Shown: positions 1 through 12,779 of the stretch, piece after piece
How the letters are laid out: each line of letters begins with the position of its first letter
Numbering within the stretch: the stretch's first letter is position 1
Origin: Paragyromitra xinjiangensis
Lineage: Eukaryota; Ascomycota; Pezizomycetes; Pezizales; Discinaceae
Length of the DNA: 64,000 bases
Reading direction: 5' to 3'
NCBI GenBank assembly: GCA_038503065.1
Contig: JBCAMK010000017.1
Location: 558,001 to 622,000 of the forward strand
Notes under the pieces: generated by a model
What the model saw: only the letters and a program-made list of their open reading frames with translations
What the model was told of the DNA's origin: nothing
Database searches by the model: none
Translations under genes and position numbers: made by a program

Positions 1-21
1 CTTCACAGCTGAAGAATTTCG

Positions 22-3000
22 ATGTCTTCAGTTATGGCTACTCCTCCTGGATCCTCAACGGGCACCCAGGGTGACAATCATCCGGCTGGGAGACCTATGA
101 GATGTACGCGTCTGCCCATGAAGTGGACAGCAGTCACGAATATACGCTAACGTTACAACTTCCAAAAAATAATAGTGAAGGTAGCATATACCTTTGATGA
201 TGAGAGCAAGTCCAACTGCTTAGCGAGATATCCTCACTTGGTGCACAGCCGTGCTGTCCAGGTAGATAAGGATCTGCTAGTGGGAGCTGTTGAGTTCAAG
301 ACGTGTATTTTGAGCATGATTTCATCAAGGTTGGAGCCAAAAACATATACGTGTCATCGTGAATGGAAAGACCTTTCTTGCTGATATGTGACCCGTCCCA
401 TTTGTGCAGTCCTGAATTAGTGGCCAAGATGAGCCAAGACTATTCCATTTACGCGTATGATTATTCGGAGCCTGGAGTGCCTCTCGTTGGCTGTGGGCTG
501 CTCTCTTGGGCTATGACAACTGTTAACAACTCCAGTCATGGCTCGGACAATCCTGCTCCTGCCCGTCATATTATTACTGGTCGTATATCTTGCAACAATT
601 TCGGGTTCTTCAGCAATGATGAAGTAAAGGAGACACTTGAAGTAAAATTCAAACTCATGCCTGTGCAGACATTCACACAGGCTCAGTTTGTCCAATCTGT
701 GCACACCTATAATGCTCTTTCGAAAGCCATACCAGGAGGTTTTGATGCTTCAGCTTGGACAAATTACTTGAACCAACACCCCAATATATTGGCCCCACCT
801 GGTCATTGCTCAAGCACATCTGCCACACCACCGGTCCCGCCTGGAGCTGTAGATGAAGCTCTGCTCGATGATTCCGAGGCAAAGAGTACCTATAAGAATC
901 GACCACAGCCTAAGAGGGATGGAAACGGATTATTCACCCCCTCAGAACAAAGCGGGGGAGAGCCTCCGAAAAAAAAGGCTCGAACTAATGTTGGAAGAGT
1001 AAGAAAGCCCGGTGGTGGTTCCCGGAAGAAAGCAACTGCCGCACTGCCTCCTGCTCCTCTTTCTCCGATCCCTGAGCTCTTCCAATCTAGCGTGCCACAA
1101 TTCAAGGAGTCGCTACATCCTCAACCTTCTCCAGCTCCTCCAACTCCTTCGCCGCCTGAGAATCATATTGAGCTTGCGAGAGGACCTTCTAGTATCTCAT
1201 ATATCTCTCAAGAGATGGGGTTCTCTCCTGAGGACGGGAACTCTCCTGCTCCCCCGACAGTTAACTCCACCATCATGGCCTCATCTCCGCCAATGGGCCA
1301 TGACGACCCTGCCGAAGAAACTCGGGTTGAATTCTCTCCAGAACCCGCCAGTCCTGTTCTGCCATTGCTACCGTCTAATGAGGAAACTCCAGATCCATCA
1401 CAGGAATACACCCAGGACCTAGGGTGTCATTTTGAAGATATTAAACCAGAAGTCATAAATCACGACTCGCCTGCTGAGATCCAGGTTCCTGCTACCCAGG
1501 TAGAGCAAGAGACACAGTTGCCGTCAAGCATGAAGCCACCTGCACTTTCTACTCTTAGCACAATACAGGACACGACTATCAGTGCAGCACCTTCACCAAT
1601 CTCCTCCCACGATATTATGCAACCTAAACCTAAATCCAAACGTAAGTATCCTAGGAAGCCGAAAGCGGCACCGGCAACGCCTTCAGAGGTTGTGGCTTCC
1701 AGCGATATCGGAGAGGACGGGAGGAAAATAAAGCGGTCAAAAAGTGAGAAGGCTGCTCGAACAGCTGCTAATGTTAAGGAAAGGATACATGCGCAAATGG
1801 TAGCGGCAGTTAGTGAAGGAAAGCTGCCGACCTTTTGTATGAACTGCGGGGCCATTGAGACACCGACTTGGCGAAAGGTTTCAATGAAGGGGGATAACGA
1901 GGAAGGGGAGGGTGAAGGTGAAGGAAAAGTGAAAAAGGAGAAAGAAGTGCTATTGTGTAATCCTTGTGGACTATGGCACGGCTCGCATAAGACAATGCGG
2001 CCGCAGGATTATTGGGATGGAAAGAAGGAAGAACCAACGACGAAAAAGCCTCGGTCTAAGAAAAAAAAGCCAACATCAGCACCGGTTGCATCGAACCAAG
2101 TCTCACGTCAACTTTCGGAACCTTGTACGGAGCCGATTATCGTTCCTGATGAGGATGAGGAACAGGGTTTACCAATGCCCCCCCCTTCAGTAGTGTTAGC
2201 AAAGCGACTTGCAATGACACCTAAGGGAGATAGGTCCGCCAAGGGTAGTGACCCAGAATGGGAGGCGGTTTCTGCTGCCTCGAAGCGTGCTTTTCAGTCA
2301 AGTCCGGCCAAACGCGGGAGCGCGACCAGCCCTATAGATTTGGAGAACTTGGAACCTATCTCTCAGTCTCCAAGACGTATTTTGTTTCCCACAAAGCCGC
2401 TTTCTAATTGCTCTCCTGTTCGGAAGTCAATTGGTTCAGGTGCCGAGACTCGCCAGTCAAATACCACTGCAATTGCTGGGAAGGAGAATCGTGCACCGGA
2501 AGAAATAGATGTACAGACCGTGGGAAGGGAGCTTCAACGACCGACCACCCCTACGAAAAAGAGAATCAATCCTTTGCATCCTAGGACACCCTTGAGTTCT
2601 CCTATGAAGGGTGGTAAATTGATATCACCATCACCTTGGAATGCCGATATCTTTGTTTCTGGTGGGAAGAGGAGGTCATGCAGCGGTGGGATCCCAACAA
2701 CCCCCGAAAGGCGGGCAAGCCAAATAACAGCCCCAAGATGCGGCCTTTCTCCTACTTCAGAACTCTTGGAAAAAATTATGTCAATGGCGGATATGCCAGC
2801 CACGGCTGGGGGTGTTTCGGTGGACTTAGCTGGCACTTCACCAGATCATCTTCCTGGACTTTCCCCTATTGATCCTAACCAGAACTTCGATTTTGGTGAT
2901 GACATATTTGGGACAGACATGACGATGCCGAGTTCACCACCACCGTTGTTTAATTTGGGCGATGCAAACGAGGATGAAGTTAGTGGTTGGGGTGAGTTTT

Positions 3001-3212
3001 TGCCATCGAGCCCGGAATTCAATAATGTGGATTATGGCTTGGATATATTTGAGGATATGGTTGCTGTTGGAGGTGTAGTAGAGGGTGAGGTAGGGAGTGT
3101 TAAGAGTGAGAAGTGTAGTAGCGCAGGTACGACACCGGGGGCGACGGCGTTGACGGTTGATTTTTCGAGTTATATTGATGATACGACGAAGGGCCTCGTA
3201 ACAGGCAGTTGA
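22..3212 (+). CDS. Ams2-like GATA-type zinc-finger transcription factor
   Basis: Three exons (22-103, 176-329, 410-3212) give 1012 aa; both introns have clean GT/AG ends and the first has a CTAAC branch site. The start at 22 lies in frame with a second ATG at 34; no upstream stop is visible because the window begins here. Residues about 27-100 (KVAYTFDD, then VGAVEFKTCI, SPELVAKM, PLVGCGLLSW) match, from memory, the conserved N-terminal region of fungal Ams2-type GATA proteins. The finger is C555-x2-C558 with TPTWRK, a 36-residue loop rich in Glu/Lys, then C595-x2-C598 in LLCNPCGLW, followed by MRPQDYWD. The rest is low-complexity Pro/Ser with basic patches and an acidic C terminus, as in a transcriptional regulator. 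In fission yeast Ams2 supports histone transcription and CENP-A loading; transferring that role is inference. Family call fairly sure, function less so. Confidence 0.75.
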
Positions 3213-4868
3213 TTATAGAGTGGGGTTTTAAACTTTTCTTTCCTTTCGTGGTCATGAAGCGGGCTTGCTTTTTGATTTTGGGACTTCTGGTTTGATAGCA
3301 TTGGGAGGTTGGATGAATGATGATGATGCCTAAACTTGGGGGAGCACGGTTTGTATTTTTTTTTCTTTCCTTTTATAAATTTGTTGGGAGGTTTCTGGAG
3401 CACTTGACTTACTCGTTTGAATTTTTTTATATCGATTGGCACCGGAGTATCCGTGGTAGGTATCTTTACTTTGTTTTTGTTCATGAACACCGCTTTTCCC
3501 TTTCTTTTGTTTCTTGATTCCGGGTTTTCATACAAGACCTCCGGGCTCCTATCCTCAAAGCTACGGGTTGAACCGTAATCTCTTACATGTACCTTATGTC
3601 TATGTAATTCCTCTCGGAAATCCACTTCAAGTTAGTTTCGGCCAATTTCATTAGGTCAAACTCGTACTGCGGATCTCCATTCTATTCGCAACACACTATA
3701 AATACATGCTTTGTCTCAACTAAACCTTTTCCCATCAGCTCTTCCGCCCGTCTATTCATCCATCAATCCATCCGTCTTTAAATCTCTATGGTAGACCATC
3801 TGTTCGTCGAATCCATTCGCAGGAAATATGAGAATCTTCATGCATCCTCTGCCCCATCTAGCAGCAGTCTCCGCGGGTAGGGCAAAGACTGGAAGACCTC
3901 TCATCGGAAACACCACACTGACCAAAACACCGCTGACTCTTATCTAGATTTCATAGTGGCATAGCCTAGGTTGTTGGATGTACTCAATGAATTACCTATC
4001 TAAACACCACACTAAGACAAAGCCTCTTAGGGGCGTCCTTAAGAGTTCTACCTCGTAGTAAGGATCCTGCTGAGAGTTTCCGGAAAATTATGACGATGTT
4101 GTGAGAGTCGAAGTGACTCGACAATTACTGGGTGACACTAAAGTGGGGGCGTGGAGGATTAGCTGTGGGTTTTTATTCTCCCCTTCGTTTATCTCGTGAG
4201 ATTTGTTGCTGATTTAGTATGAAGGCTCCATAGGGGCGGCTTTCGGGGAGGAACCCGTAATACGCGTTGCGGGGAGTGGGATGGGTTTGAGTTTTTGCGT
4301 AGGTTTATCCGGTCACCTTTGCGGGTTTGGGTAATTAATGGTGTCGATAGCCCAGAGAGATTTACTTACGGCCTCGGTATTACCAGGGGTAGTGATGGCG
4401 CGGAAGCCTGGTCTCGTGCCTATGTTCTAGTCGTCCGGATTTTTTATGCTTAAATCTGGATCCTCCTTGGACGCCTACCGCCAAAAAAAATAACGACTTC
4501 CCCTAAAGGGCCTAGGGACGAGGCTAGCGAGAGCCTGTGATAGCAGCGCTCTTTTACGAAAATAAGGCCTTTTCTCCTGCTTTTCCTTCCCCTTCTCTTA
4601 CGGTGATCGGCTACTTCTGTATAGGATAACGTAGGGTACATGAGCTGAGCTAAGCGTTAGGTTTATCCCTATGATCATCAACTACATATGAATAACTTAA
4701 GCCACCATTTTATAATTGCGTGCTTTCCATTTTTACAGCTCAAATGCAAACATCCCTCAGTAACGCCAGCCCCGGAGATCTTTCTACTGTACACCAAACC
4801 CAGATATCACGCGGTACACGGTCCGAAGTTCTAATAAATATCACATCATATTTCTTTTCCCTCTCCTC
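3213..4868. other. Gene-less stretch between convergent genes
   Basis: This holds the 3' flanks of the GATA gene and of the mitochondrial IF-3 gene, which point toward each other. Only short non-homologous ORFs occur. One TACATGTA palindrome lies at 3584-3591. I see no RNA gene or mobile element. Confidence 0.5.
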
Positions 4869-5747
4869 CTACCTTACTCCCCCGGGAATCTCCACCTCTT
4901 CTATAGATCTAGTCCCTTCTACAGAGCTCATATTTCCTACAGCCCTCACTTCCCCTTCGGCTTTAGGTCTCTCCACAACTTCTGATTCCTCTCCTACCAT
5001 CAATCCCCCCACACCATTCCCTTGTGCTGGAGTCTTCATATCTTCTACAAACTTTAGTTCTTCGACTGGCTTCTTGGGTCGGTTCCCTTCCAGGTAGATC
5101 ATGTACTGCACTCCGATATTTCCCTCTGCTGGTTTCCACTCCTTCCCACTTTTCTCGGCCTCTTCCTTAATTTTCCCCACTAATTCCACCATCTTCCCTA
5201 ACGGCTGCTTCGCCATACCTTTCTTCACTCCCAATATAACCTCCACTCTATTCCCTTTCTGTAGAAACTCGTTGATCCTCTTCAATTTATGGCCAAAATC
5301 ATTCGGTGCGGTAGCCCACGATATCTCGATCGTCTTAACAGTCTTTGCGGGATCCTTGCCGCTCTGCTTCTTCGCCTTCTTAGCATGATATGCGGCCCTC
5401 TCCTCCTCCCCTAACTGCTCCTTAGAAATAAGCTTGCATATTGGTGGTTCCGGGACGACGTGCGGGTTGATGCAGACAAGATGATACAATTCGCGATCGA
5501 ACCTCGAAAGAATAAAGTCGAGGGATTTGAGCCCTTGAAATTTACCAGCCGCATCAATGAACTGTATCTCCCTACATAGGTGCCTGATATCCCCGTCGCG
5601 GGGCAGCTTGCCCGTGAAGGCTGCGTAGGAGCGGGAAAAAAGAGAATTAGCGGAGGGGAGAATTGGTAATAATCGAGGCGTTGTGAAAGGTATCGTGAAT
5701 TGCCGGCGAACTAAGTTCGAATGACTGAGGAATTGTCTTACGGACAT
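4869..5747 (-). CDS. AIM23: Mitochondrial translation initiation factor IF-3 (Aim23-type)
   Basis: Intronless ORF of 292 aa. The first about 40 residues (MSVRQFLSHSNLVRRQF, then many Arg/Ser/Pro and no acids before GKLPRDGDIRH) look like a mitochondrial presequence. The IF-3 fold follows: an N-terminal part with LKSLDFILSRFDRELYHLVCINP and a C-terminal part with KTIEISWATAPNDFGHKLKR, then EFLQKGNRVEVILGVKKG, typical of the IF-3 C domain that binds the small ribosomal subunit. The last about 80 residues are an acidic, low-complexity tail seen in fungal members. It would act in mitochondria, keeping the small subunit free for initiation. The family is clear; the yeast name is by analogy. Confidence 0.85.
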   Translation of the reverse strand: MSVRQFLSHSNLVRRQFTIPFTTPRLLPILPSANSLFSRSYAAFTGKLPRDGDIRHLCREIQFIDAAGKFQGLKSLDFILSRFDRELYHLVCINPHVVPEPPICKLISKEQLGEEERAAYHAKKAKKQSGKDPAKTVKTIEISWATAPNDFGHKLKRINEFLQKGNRVEVILGVKKGMAKQPLGKMVELVGKIKEEAEKSGKEWKPAEGNIGVQYMIYLEGNRPKKPVEELKFVEDMKTPAQGNGVGGLMVGEESEVVERPKAEGEVRAVGNMSSVEGTRSIEEVEIPGGVR

Positions 5748-7288
5748 TTTTCGATTCGTGATGTAGATTCCACCTGTGGTGATCCTGGATGCGTGTATGA
5801 TTTATCTATCTATCTACCTGTGGTGATTGAGGTTCTTCAAGTGTGAAGAACTGCAGGGTAACGTGTGGATTGGAGTTCTTGGCGCTTAGTAAAGGAAATG
5901 ATCATTTGTGCAAATACTTTTTTTTGGAGCCTGGCTCTTATTATCTGCGATGACTTATGCCCTTGGTGGTCTTGTATTGGGGGTGTTGCTCTGGCACCAG
6001 AGCCCCGTTTCTCCGTTCCTGTTTCATGGTGAGTGATATTTCATGATTATAACTGTAGCCTCGATATTCTAGTGGAGCTATGTACTCTTACCAACAACAT
6101 CAACAACAGGGTTTTAAGAATATTCGAATAAATATGTTTCATTAGGCGCATCTTACTCCCTGGGCTATGGCGCTCTTAACGTGTCTACCCGGGTGTTTGC
6201 TAGAGAGATGCATAATTAAGTGGATGTATGAACTCCTATCTAAAGCATACACGCAAGTAAACAAAAAATAGCCAAAAAATAACCCCCGATCATTGGGTAT
6301 CTTCGCCTTCTGCTTAAACCTAAATCCACTTACCCGCAAATCACTCTGTAGAAAAACCGAGCACCATACCCTAAAATGGGTGCCTATAGCTAATGAAACG
6401 AATAAAAAATAAAAGCAGGGCAAAAGTCCCTGCCCTCCGATAAAGACACAGGAGAAAAGAAAAAGAAAGAAATTACTTGAATAGGCCACTTCTATTTGGG
6501 TATCTCTAGGAACATGATTTCATGTGAAGCTTAAGCCAAGTAGTTGAGACCTCAACACAATCTCCAACCACGGCCTGGGCACTAGTGCAAGAATGAAAGG
6601 GACGATTGTGTAAGGCACGAGATGACTTACCTTTTTCATATTTCAGAATACTTATATAGACTAACAACGCCGTCGTGAGTCTTAACGCCCAATTTGCAGC
6701 CACTAGACTTGGATCTAGACCAGATGAGGGTTGATTAACCAAGCCAATTATATCATTGTATTTAGTTTCGGGATTGTGGTTGAGCAACCAGATCGGAGCT
6801 ACAAAGCAAGTAGCTAGGCTTGATTGAAACTCCCAGAGGTCACTGGGATGATCTTGCGAAGCTCATAAGCACCTAAACCCTTCCTAGTCAGACTTCAAAA
6901 GCTCTAGCATGGATTAATGTGAGATATCGCTTTAGGAACTTCAGAGCCTATAGCTAGAAACAGTTGTGGTTTATAAATCGATATGCTAGAGAGTCTAAGC
7001 TTTATGCGCTTGTTTTTTCACGAAGACGTTCTAGCGACTTGATTGAAGGGCACTAATGAAACTGAAGGTTCTGCCTTAAAGTAGGCGTGTGATATCATCA
7101 GTGCCCCTAACATAATAATCATAAAAAATCACTCGTAGCTCAGAAGGAGGTAGGATGGAGGTATAGGTAAATCGATTTTCTATTAGAGACGAGGCGGAGA
7201 TACTCTATTTAGAAACCTACAAATTTTCCATAAAACCCACCCCAAACCCAACCTTCCCAAACAAGTTCCATATAACTCCTACCCATTC
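5748..7288. other. Gene-less stretch upstream of IF-3 and downstream of ASA1
   Basis: It contains the IF-3 promoter side and the ASA1 3' flank. Minus-strand ORFs at 6142-6489 and 6506-6787 show no family motif or convincing splice context. Nothing else is recognised. Confidence 0.4.
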
Positions 7289-8805
7289 CTAATACACGTT
7301 CCACAATGAAACTTTTCCATCTTTAGCGCCCCCTGCTGTCCAGTGCACAGTTCTGACTCTCTCTCTCCTCCTTTCTTCTACCGTAACCACCGCACCCTCT
7401 TCTCTACCCCCATCCATCTCCAATACTTTCCCAAAAGCAACAGCATAGCACCCTTCCCGATGCCATTTCAGCACGGCGAGCTCTTTCATGGTCTTCACCG
7501 AATAAACTCGAATCCGTGTGTCCCACCCTGCAGTCCCAAATATCTTACCATCGGAACGTATGGAGATCGATTGTTGTCCTGAATGCTTTGTATTCACGAT
7601 CTTGATGGGGGTAGAAGCAGCAGCTGTGGATGTAGTAATTGGCAAGGGATGTTTGGCGATGATAGAGTCGGCGGAGGAGGTGAGAAAGTATGGCATGGCA
7701 TCTGGGAATGGGGATACGGAGAGTGAAAGCACTTTATGATTCGCCCATCGTGCTGTGTTAATTTCTATATGCTAAAGATAAAGAAGTGCTTCTTACCTGG
7801 CTGTGAATGCGGGTTTTGGAGGTATACTGTACTCCAGGAGCCCTCATTGAACTTGTATACAATTGCGTGTCCGCTCTCATATCCCGCAAGGAGTAGCAGC
7901 GTATCTTCACAGTATAGGATATTTAGAGCCATAGCCATGCCTAATTTTTCACGAGATCAGCTTCAATGTTCTATTATGCATAGGAAATACTGGAGAAAAC
8001 CTGTTTTAACCTCTGCCATTCCAACAGCAGCGTGAACTCTCTCCTTCGTTGGTAGTCTCATGATATCAACCTGTATATTAGATATAATTAATTTTAATAC
8101 CTCAAATATCACTGGCTTTCATGAGGATACATACGCTGTTGGAGTTGAGTGGACTAGGTACTGCGACTAACAATGTTTCACCTGCTCCTTCTCCTTCTTC
8201 TTCACTCTTTTTTCCACGTTCGATGCACATAGCAAATCCACAAAAATTAAGCGCATTCACATCCAACGCACTTAATAGCCACGGGCTTCGACGATGCCCT
8301 GCCCCTTCCTCGACTGGCAGCGCGATATCTAATCCAGCTTCGTCTTGTAGATCACCTAGTTTCCAGACAAGAAGCTTGTTATCTCTTCCATGGCTAGCAC
8401 GGAAAAATGCTTTATGTCAGCCATTTTATATTCAGAGTAACGGATCAGACTTCTACAATATGGTAAATTTTGACCACAGCATTTCATATCTCCTTCATAG
8501 AACACTCAGGACTCTAAATTACGCTGCAATATGCAAAAAAACTCTAAAAACGAGAAGGGGAAAAAATACGTTAAAATCCTCCTTCCCCACTCAGCGACAT
8601 TCATCACAGCCCCTTCATGTGCCTTCCAAACCGCCACCGGGCGTCTCGTACCGACGTTCCAAACGACAACCCACCCATCTGCATCTGCCGTAACAAGCCT
8701 CTCGTTTTCCCGCATGAATGCTAGTGCATGTATCTGCGCTGAGTGACCTCTAAGCACGTAGACTGGTTGCGCTGGCTGCTCCTGTTGCTGGTTACTGGTG
8801 AGCAT
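7289..8805 (-). CDS. ASA1: ASTRA-associated protein 1, WD40 repeat protein
   Basis: Five exons read on the minus strand: 8805-8570, 8393-8135, 8070-8001, 7940-7797, 7731-7289; the spliced product is 383 aa. The N terminus (YVLRGHSAQIHALAF, ADADGWVVVWNV, PVAVWKAHEGAVMNV) carries WD repeats 1-2; HGRDNKLLVWKL follows; the C-terminal repeat reads KIFGTAGWDTRIRVYS, ending in KDGKVSLWNVY. This order and the short WD-only architecture fit Asa1/GNB1L. Asa1 belongs to the ASTRA/TTT assembly that stabilises PIKK kinases such as TOR. Phases close at all four introns; the 8001 donor (GTTTTC) is weak but the only in-frame choice I found. It shares a 524-bp divergent intergenic region with RFA3. Confidence 0.8.
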
Positions 8806-9329
8806 GGTGGCGTTGATTTCGTTTGGAATGGAAAATATAAATGTGGAAAGTAATTTATCTATTATATCATGGGAGCTATATCAAACTGCATCGAACTGTG
8901 GACTCGTATTTACCGCGTTACGTTGTGCTTTTGGCAAGGTTTTGGGTCCCTAGGTACATGCAGTCAGCTCGGATAAAAAACCCTAACCCTGCGCTTATTC
9001 ACAGATTGTTATGCGAGTGATATTTTATGACGGGTATACTATCTGTCTTTTTCTCTAAATAGCACTATTTCTTATCGAATTTAGGATGATAAAATTGGCG
9101 ATGGAACTGCAGTGTTCACATGTATCAGCCTAGTATTTGTTTCTCAACTTGCTGGAAAGCTGATCTATACGGTGTTGGGCAAGATGAGAATGAGGCTCTG
9201 CGGGAAAGGCCTGGCCGCGACGAACCCACTGTACACGTCGAGTCAACGACACAGAACGCGTCGACCCACACAATACCAGACAAAGCCCCACAAACCTTCC
9301 CATCATCCATCACATCACGACTTTTCACC
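8806..9329. promoter_or_regulatory. Divergent intergenic region ASA1 / RFA3
   Basis: This 524-bp segment separates two divergent start codons, so it must contain both promoters. A short AACCCTAACCCT stretch near 8981 resembles 1.5-2 telomere-type units but is isolated. No TATA box stands out. Confidence 0.45.
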
Positions 9330-9791
9330 ATGAGCGAACAAGCCCCTCGCATTAATGCACCTCTGCTCGAGCAGTTTCAGAGTCGTATCGTTCGCGTCGT
9401 TGGTAAAGTCGTTGAGTTGCGTGGCGATAGGGCAGTAATTGATTCTCGTGGTGCCATCACGGTTTTTCTCGACAGGGTATACGATTTTTCGCTCTGTATC
9501 CCCGGCGAATATCTACTGACCAAGAGAGTATATAATAGGATAGCCATCTTACTGTTGGTCACGCTGCAGAATTGGTGGGGAAGGTCCAGCCTGATCTTAC
9601 TCTTAAAGTGTTGAATTCCATAGACTTCGGGACCAATATTGGTTGGCTACTTCCTTTTCATTCTCACGTCTTCTGCGGTGTTAATGGGATGTGAAATAAT
9701 GCTGATCGGATGTGTCTTGCTAGATTTTGACGTTTATCATGCACTTGTGGATGTGAATCACCAGTACAAGGAGATTTTTTACGACAGCTAG
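9330..9791 (+). CDS. RFA3: Replication factor A subunit 3 (RPA14)
   Basis: Three exons (9330-9476, 9539-9641, 9724-9791) encode 105 aa, the usual size of the small RPA subunit. The spliced protein begins MSEQAPRINAPLLEQF, then RIVRVVGKVVELRGDRAVI, and after the first junction continues LDR-DSHLTVGHAAELVGKVQPD, a single OB fold. It ends with the amphipathic helix HALVDVNHQYKEIFYDS that trimerises RPA. RPA is the single-stranded DNA-binding complex of replication and repair. Phases agree at both junctions. The start is chosen because it follows a stop-rich leader and matches the short N terminus of the family. Confidence 0.85.
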
Positions 9792-10774
9792 AATATCATT
9801 TCGTTTGGCAGGGGGAGAAAAATCTATATGGCGAAAGGTTGTATTGGGAGCTGTAGCTAATGAATGGGGCTGACGACGTAATGTGCATGGTTTGCTAAAT
9901 ATTATGGTATCCAGGAAACGAATATTATTCCACCACATAAGATAGTCTAGGGTAACTGGCGATTATCGGGGAGCGAGGCTTAGGGTGTAATATCTTGGGT
10001 TCACGTCTGGAATTATGTTGTGAGAGTTGAGACTGGAGCCCAGGATGCGGTCGAGGACGAGCATATCGCTTCATTATATTACGTTACATAGCGAGCATGC
10101 ATAGCCCACTTAGTTTCGTGTTTCGTACCCTTGAGAACAAACATCACCTAGACCACATTCTACCTTAATCAATATTGGGCACAGATGGACCGGAATATTC
10201 CATGACGTAAGGTGTTAGTTTACTCAAACTGCGGCCCACGTTTGGTTACCTAAAGGGAAATAAAACTTTCAGATAGACTACCACCTCCCAATCACAAATC
10301 CCGTCAAGTTAGAACTCTTGGATGTAAATTTCACGATCGGGAAGTAAATGGTGTGAATTTGAGCTGTAAAGATACAGCTAGCACTGTTTTCAGAGTAGTG
10401 CATTTGAATCAAATTCGCCGCGAAGATAGAGTAGCTGCTATTCAGAGGGCACTTTCGCCTATGGTAAGATTCTCTAAGCTGCATCACTGGTAATCACTCA
10501 GGAATTTTGTCTGGTCCTCTAAAATCACCTTGACAGGTTAGAGAAGCGAGAAATTCAGTTTGATAATCCAACCGACAAGCGGAGTATCTTGGGTGCATGT
10601 TATTAGATGCTGGGCTTCCTATTTAGCTAACAAACGAATAACTTCTTCCCAAAAGGAAAAATATTTTATGTCGACTCCTATAGAGATAATCTAGTATAGG
10701 TATGTATTTCGCTTCTACGAATGTTTATGGTACCACTCTCTTCTAGAATGACAACATGACAGAAATTCCTGTTT
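9792..10774. other. Gene-less stretch
   Basis: AT-rich sequence between the RFA3 stop and the MYND gene stop (convergent 3' ends). The only ORF near 70 aa (10278-10487, minus) lacks any motif. Nothing else seen. Confidence 0.4.
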
Positions 10775-12779
10775 CTAGTTTTTTTGCGCTGGCGTAACAC
10801 GAGGTCGCTGCCACTCGAAGTAACATTCACTACCCCAGCGCCTCCCGATGGACATCAACGTAACTTGCTTTGATATCATCCTGAGACCACTTCCCTTATC
10901 GACCAGAAACGGGAACCCCTCCACGAGTGTGTTTTCTACTTTTTTTTCCACATAACAATGTTCGCTAAGTGCCTTTAACTCAATATCTTTTTCGTACCGT
11001 TTAAACATCATCTTCCAGTCTCTCAAAAGATAGAGTTTGATCTCATCTAACCGGAAGAGGTATGGATCATAGCTCATATTTCTGCTTCTCGTAGGCTCCG
11101 GGTCTAGGTAGATTCGCCTAGCGATATCATTCGTAGAGTTCATCTGTGCTGTATTCTCCTTCTTCGTCTGTTTGGCGCTGCGATTGATGTATTCGTCGTA
11201 ATTGGAGCCATACGTGATTAATGTTGCGTGCTTATTGATCTCCGGCGGCTTGAGGAGTCGGCCAAAAACCCTCAATACCCAATCCAAAATACTGATATCC
11301 TGGCTGGTGATAGCCGTAGCATCAATCCTGTCAAATCCACGACTAGCGGTAGGTTGATTGGTCAATGTCCTTGGAAGTAGATTGAAGTCCCTACAGTTGA
11401 TCATGGTGAATTTAATATTTGTCGTAGCGAGTTTCTTAGCGAATTGCACGAATTCTTTTCGTAGGTAAAGGTAGAGAGCTCCGTAAAGGTCATTGCTTGG
11501 GACGCTATTCTCCCTGCCACTTCTAAGTACGCTTTTCAGGTTCCAACCAAGAAGAGGATCGGAGTTATCGGTTGGGATCCAGCCAACTCCTCGAGGTGAA
11601 AGAAAGGTGCTATCATAAATTAAGACCAGCATCTTTACAAATACGTATGTCTATTTAAGGAGGGGGTGCTTACAAGTTGAAGTCTGTAAAATGCCTGCGG
11701 TGAGCGCCGAAGGGCAAAACAAGCCCGTCTTCGTAGAATTTTTTTTTGGCGATCCGATGGTAGGGCTTTAAGGAGTGCATTTCCTTATCTCTATAATCAA
11801 TCCGGGTCTTATCCATGACCTTTTCTCTCCTTTTCTTCATTGCTTCCTCATAGGGAGTCTTATCTGCAAGCATGACACGTATATATGACCACTGCGGCCA
11901 GGTTAATATAGACCTCATCTCCGCAGAAGCCCCGAGTTCGAAAACTCCTGTAAAGGTAGTATTTATGAAGTCTGGCCGCGCTGCGCATTCCTGTACATTC
12001 CTGAAGACTTTCGGATAGAGCTTCGAAAATAAGGCATCTTTCAATGGCTTGGAAAGACCGCCAGGCAAAGAAGCTGAATACCAGAGATGGATGGCTATCT
12101 CAGCAGCCTCCTCGGGGGGAAAAGAGGCAAACACGAGAAGGAGGAGCGTGTTTCTGATACATGATATCCCAGCGGCGTCACTAAGAACGATTCTGCACTT
12201 TCCGCAGAAACTGCTAGGAAGACTGTTAATCGAAAGTACGACATTCCTGAGATCTCCCGAATCTAAGAGGGTTAGCATATTAACTAATTTGTGAAGTAAG
12301 TATTGAAGGAGACGCACCCACGAAACACAAATCCAAATCCTTATTCCAATCATTACCTTCATTCGCACCAAGTTTCAAGCTATCGAAAGCCGGCAGGTGT
12401 CCCCAACTAGAGTTTGTCCAATATGACATTTTGTCATCGTCCAGCCAATCCGGGCAGCGATTTTCGTCAACATACTTTGGAAGCCAGGTTTCTTTGGTCA
12501 AGGGTGATTGACAAAAAGCTTTGTGAAGAGGCCAATGAATCCTCTGGCATTCTTTGCTACAATACTTTTCATGCAATAAGTATAAATAGGATAAATCTAA
12601 ACAGGGTAATTGGTCGAAGGACTTACCTTGACAAGTCGACAATCGCCACATATCTGTTTCCCAGCCTTCTCGCATGCAGGATTGGGGAGATTTGGAACAA
12701 AACAAGCGCATTGGACAGAAGTCAGGAAACTTCCATCAGGAGCAGAGCCAGTAGGCCGAGGAGGGGCAGGAAAGGCCAT
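10775..12779 (-). CDS. MYND zinc finger protein with DUF4470-type region
   Basis: Four exons: 12779-12627, 12564-12318, 12262-11674, 11609-10775; 607 aa. Residues about 36-69 form a MYND finger (C-x7-C-x2-C ... YCSKECQRIHWPLHKAFC) split by intron 1. The following segment (LPAFDSLKLGAN, then SGDLRNVVLSI, LLLLVFASFP, IHLWYSASLP) matches, from memory, the DUF4470-like region of large fungal MYND families. The C terminus holds LSPRGVGWIPTDNSDPLLGW and a long basic helical tail. For intron 3, acceptors at 11631 and 11651 would bring in stops, so the acceptor at 11610 is used. No enzymatic motif is visible. Such genes are numerous and variable in ascomycetes, possibly in protein-protein roles; function is unknown. 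Confidence 0.7.

Noticed and set aside
8975..8998. Telomeric repeat (CCCTAA)
   Set aside because: Less than two units in the middle of a divergent promoter; not a telomere or a clear interstitial array.
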